NCBI GenBank assembly: GCA_039881145.1
Contig: JAYKKI010000076.1
Location: 9,851,001 to 9,915,000, forward strand
Direction of reading: 5' to 3'
Length of the DNA: 64,000 nt
From: Druceiella hillmani
Lineage: Eukaryota > Arthropoda > Insecta > Lepidoptera > Hepialidae
The notes under the pieces were generated by a model, which made no database searches, was not told where the DNA came from, and was given only the letters and a program-made list of their open reading frames with translations. A program made the position numbers and the translations under genes. Below are positions 63,871-64,000 of the stretch, one piece after another. Positions within the stretch are counted from its first letter, which is position 1; the number at the start of each line of letters is the position of its first letter.

Positions 63871-64000
63871 CTGAAGTTTAAACTCTAATGAAATTTAATA
63901 TTTAATATTACTTCATCTTAAGATTTTGTAAAAGTAAGGAATCAAGGAATTATTATTAAAATAAAAATTTCATGTTATTTACCTAAAATAAAAGACCTCG

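Larger units (their letters stand above)
52411..64000 (+). repeat. copy 3 of the large unit, incomplete at both window-visible ends
   Basis: Direct partner of copy 2 from 37,181 on and inverted partner of copy 1 from about 29,640 leftward. It starts inside the 125-bp tandem array and is still matching at 64,000 (equivalent to about 46,400), so it continues beyond the window. It keeps sequence that copy 2 deleted (57,095-59,560). It has its own SINE-like insertion (59,995-60,290), hairpin (56,239-56,284), 20-bp tandem expansion (61,728-61,800) and a deletion at about 60,470. Confidence 0.9.

Overview
The window looks like gene-poor, strongly AT-rich nuclear DNA from an insect. A moth or other lepidopteran is my best guess, at low to moderate confidence. 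The support is long (TA)n microsatellites, small palindromic elements, a decayed Helitron-type helicase, and several interspersed fragments that resemble repeats I associate with lepidopteran genomes: a 'TTTTTAGGGTTCCG' start near 10,804, a 'GGAACC...GTCTATCTATCAGTCTGTC' block near 14,326, and GAAACCGAAAC-type foldback DNA near 50,000. I see no complete host gene, no rRNA or functional tRNA, and no bacterial or organellar operon. The only protein segment I recognise firmly is the C-terminal part of a Helitron/PIF1-type helicase at 24,046-24,867 (+).

Layout. 1-18,145 is non-coding background with a possible transposase scrap (890-1,259), a decayed array of about 120-bp tandem units (5,690-6,440), a foldback pair with arms of about 400 bp (12,250-13,357), and several interspersed-repeat or GC-richer islands. 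18,146-47,174 is one giant imperfect palindrome. Copy 1 (18,146-32,767) and copy 2 (32,828-47,174) are inverted copies meeting at a 60-base loop. The centre (32,341-33,252) is a tighter palindrome that carries a small perfect hairpin on each shoulder. 47,175-52,410 is spacer outside the palindrome, with a hairpin MITE-like element, a GAAAC-rich foldback and a possible exon-like stretch. 52,411-64,000 is a third copy in the same orientation as copy 2. It starts part-way along the unit and runs off the window end.

The three copies are recognisable over their lengths by eye but clearly diverged. In one 60-base sample copies 1 and 2 differ at 2 positions, 2 and 3 at 6, and 1 and 3 at 4. Each copy has its own insertions and deletions: a Helitron fragment in copy 1, a 1.1-kb insertion and a 2.4-kb deletion in copy 2, and a SINE-like insertion, a new hairpin and a 20-bp tandem expansion in copy 3. 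So this is an old amplified palindromic unit and not an obvious assembly duplication. No protein-coding role is visible for it. Segmental duplication by fold-back inversion, a palindrome on a sex or B chromosome, or a very large foldback-type repeat are all possible, and the sequence alone does not choose between them.
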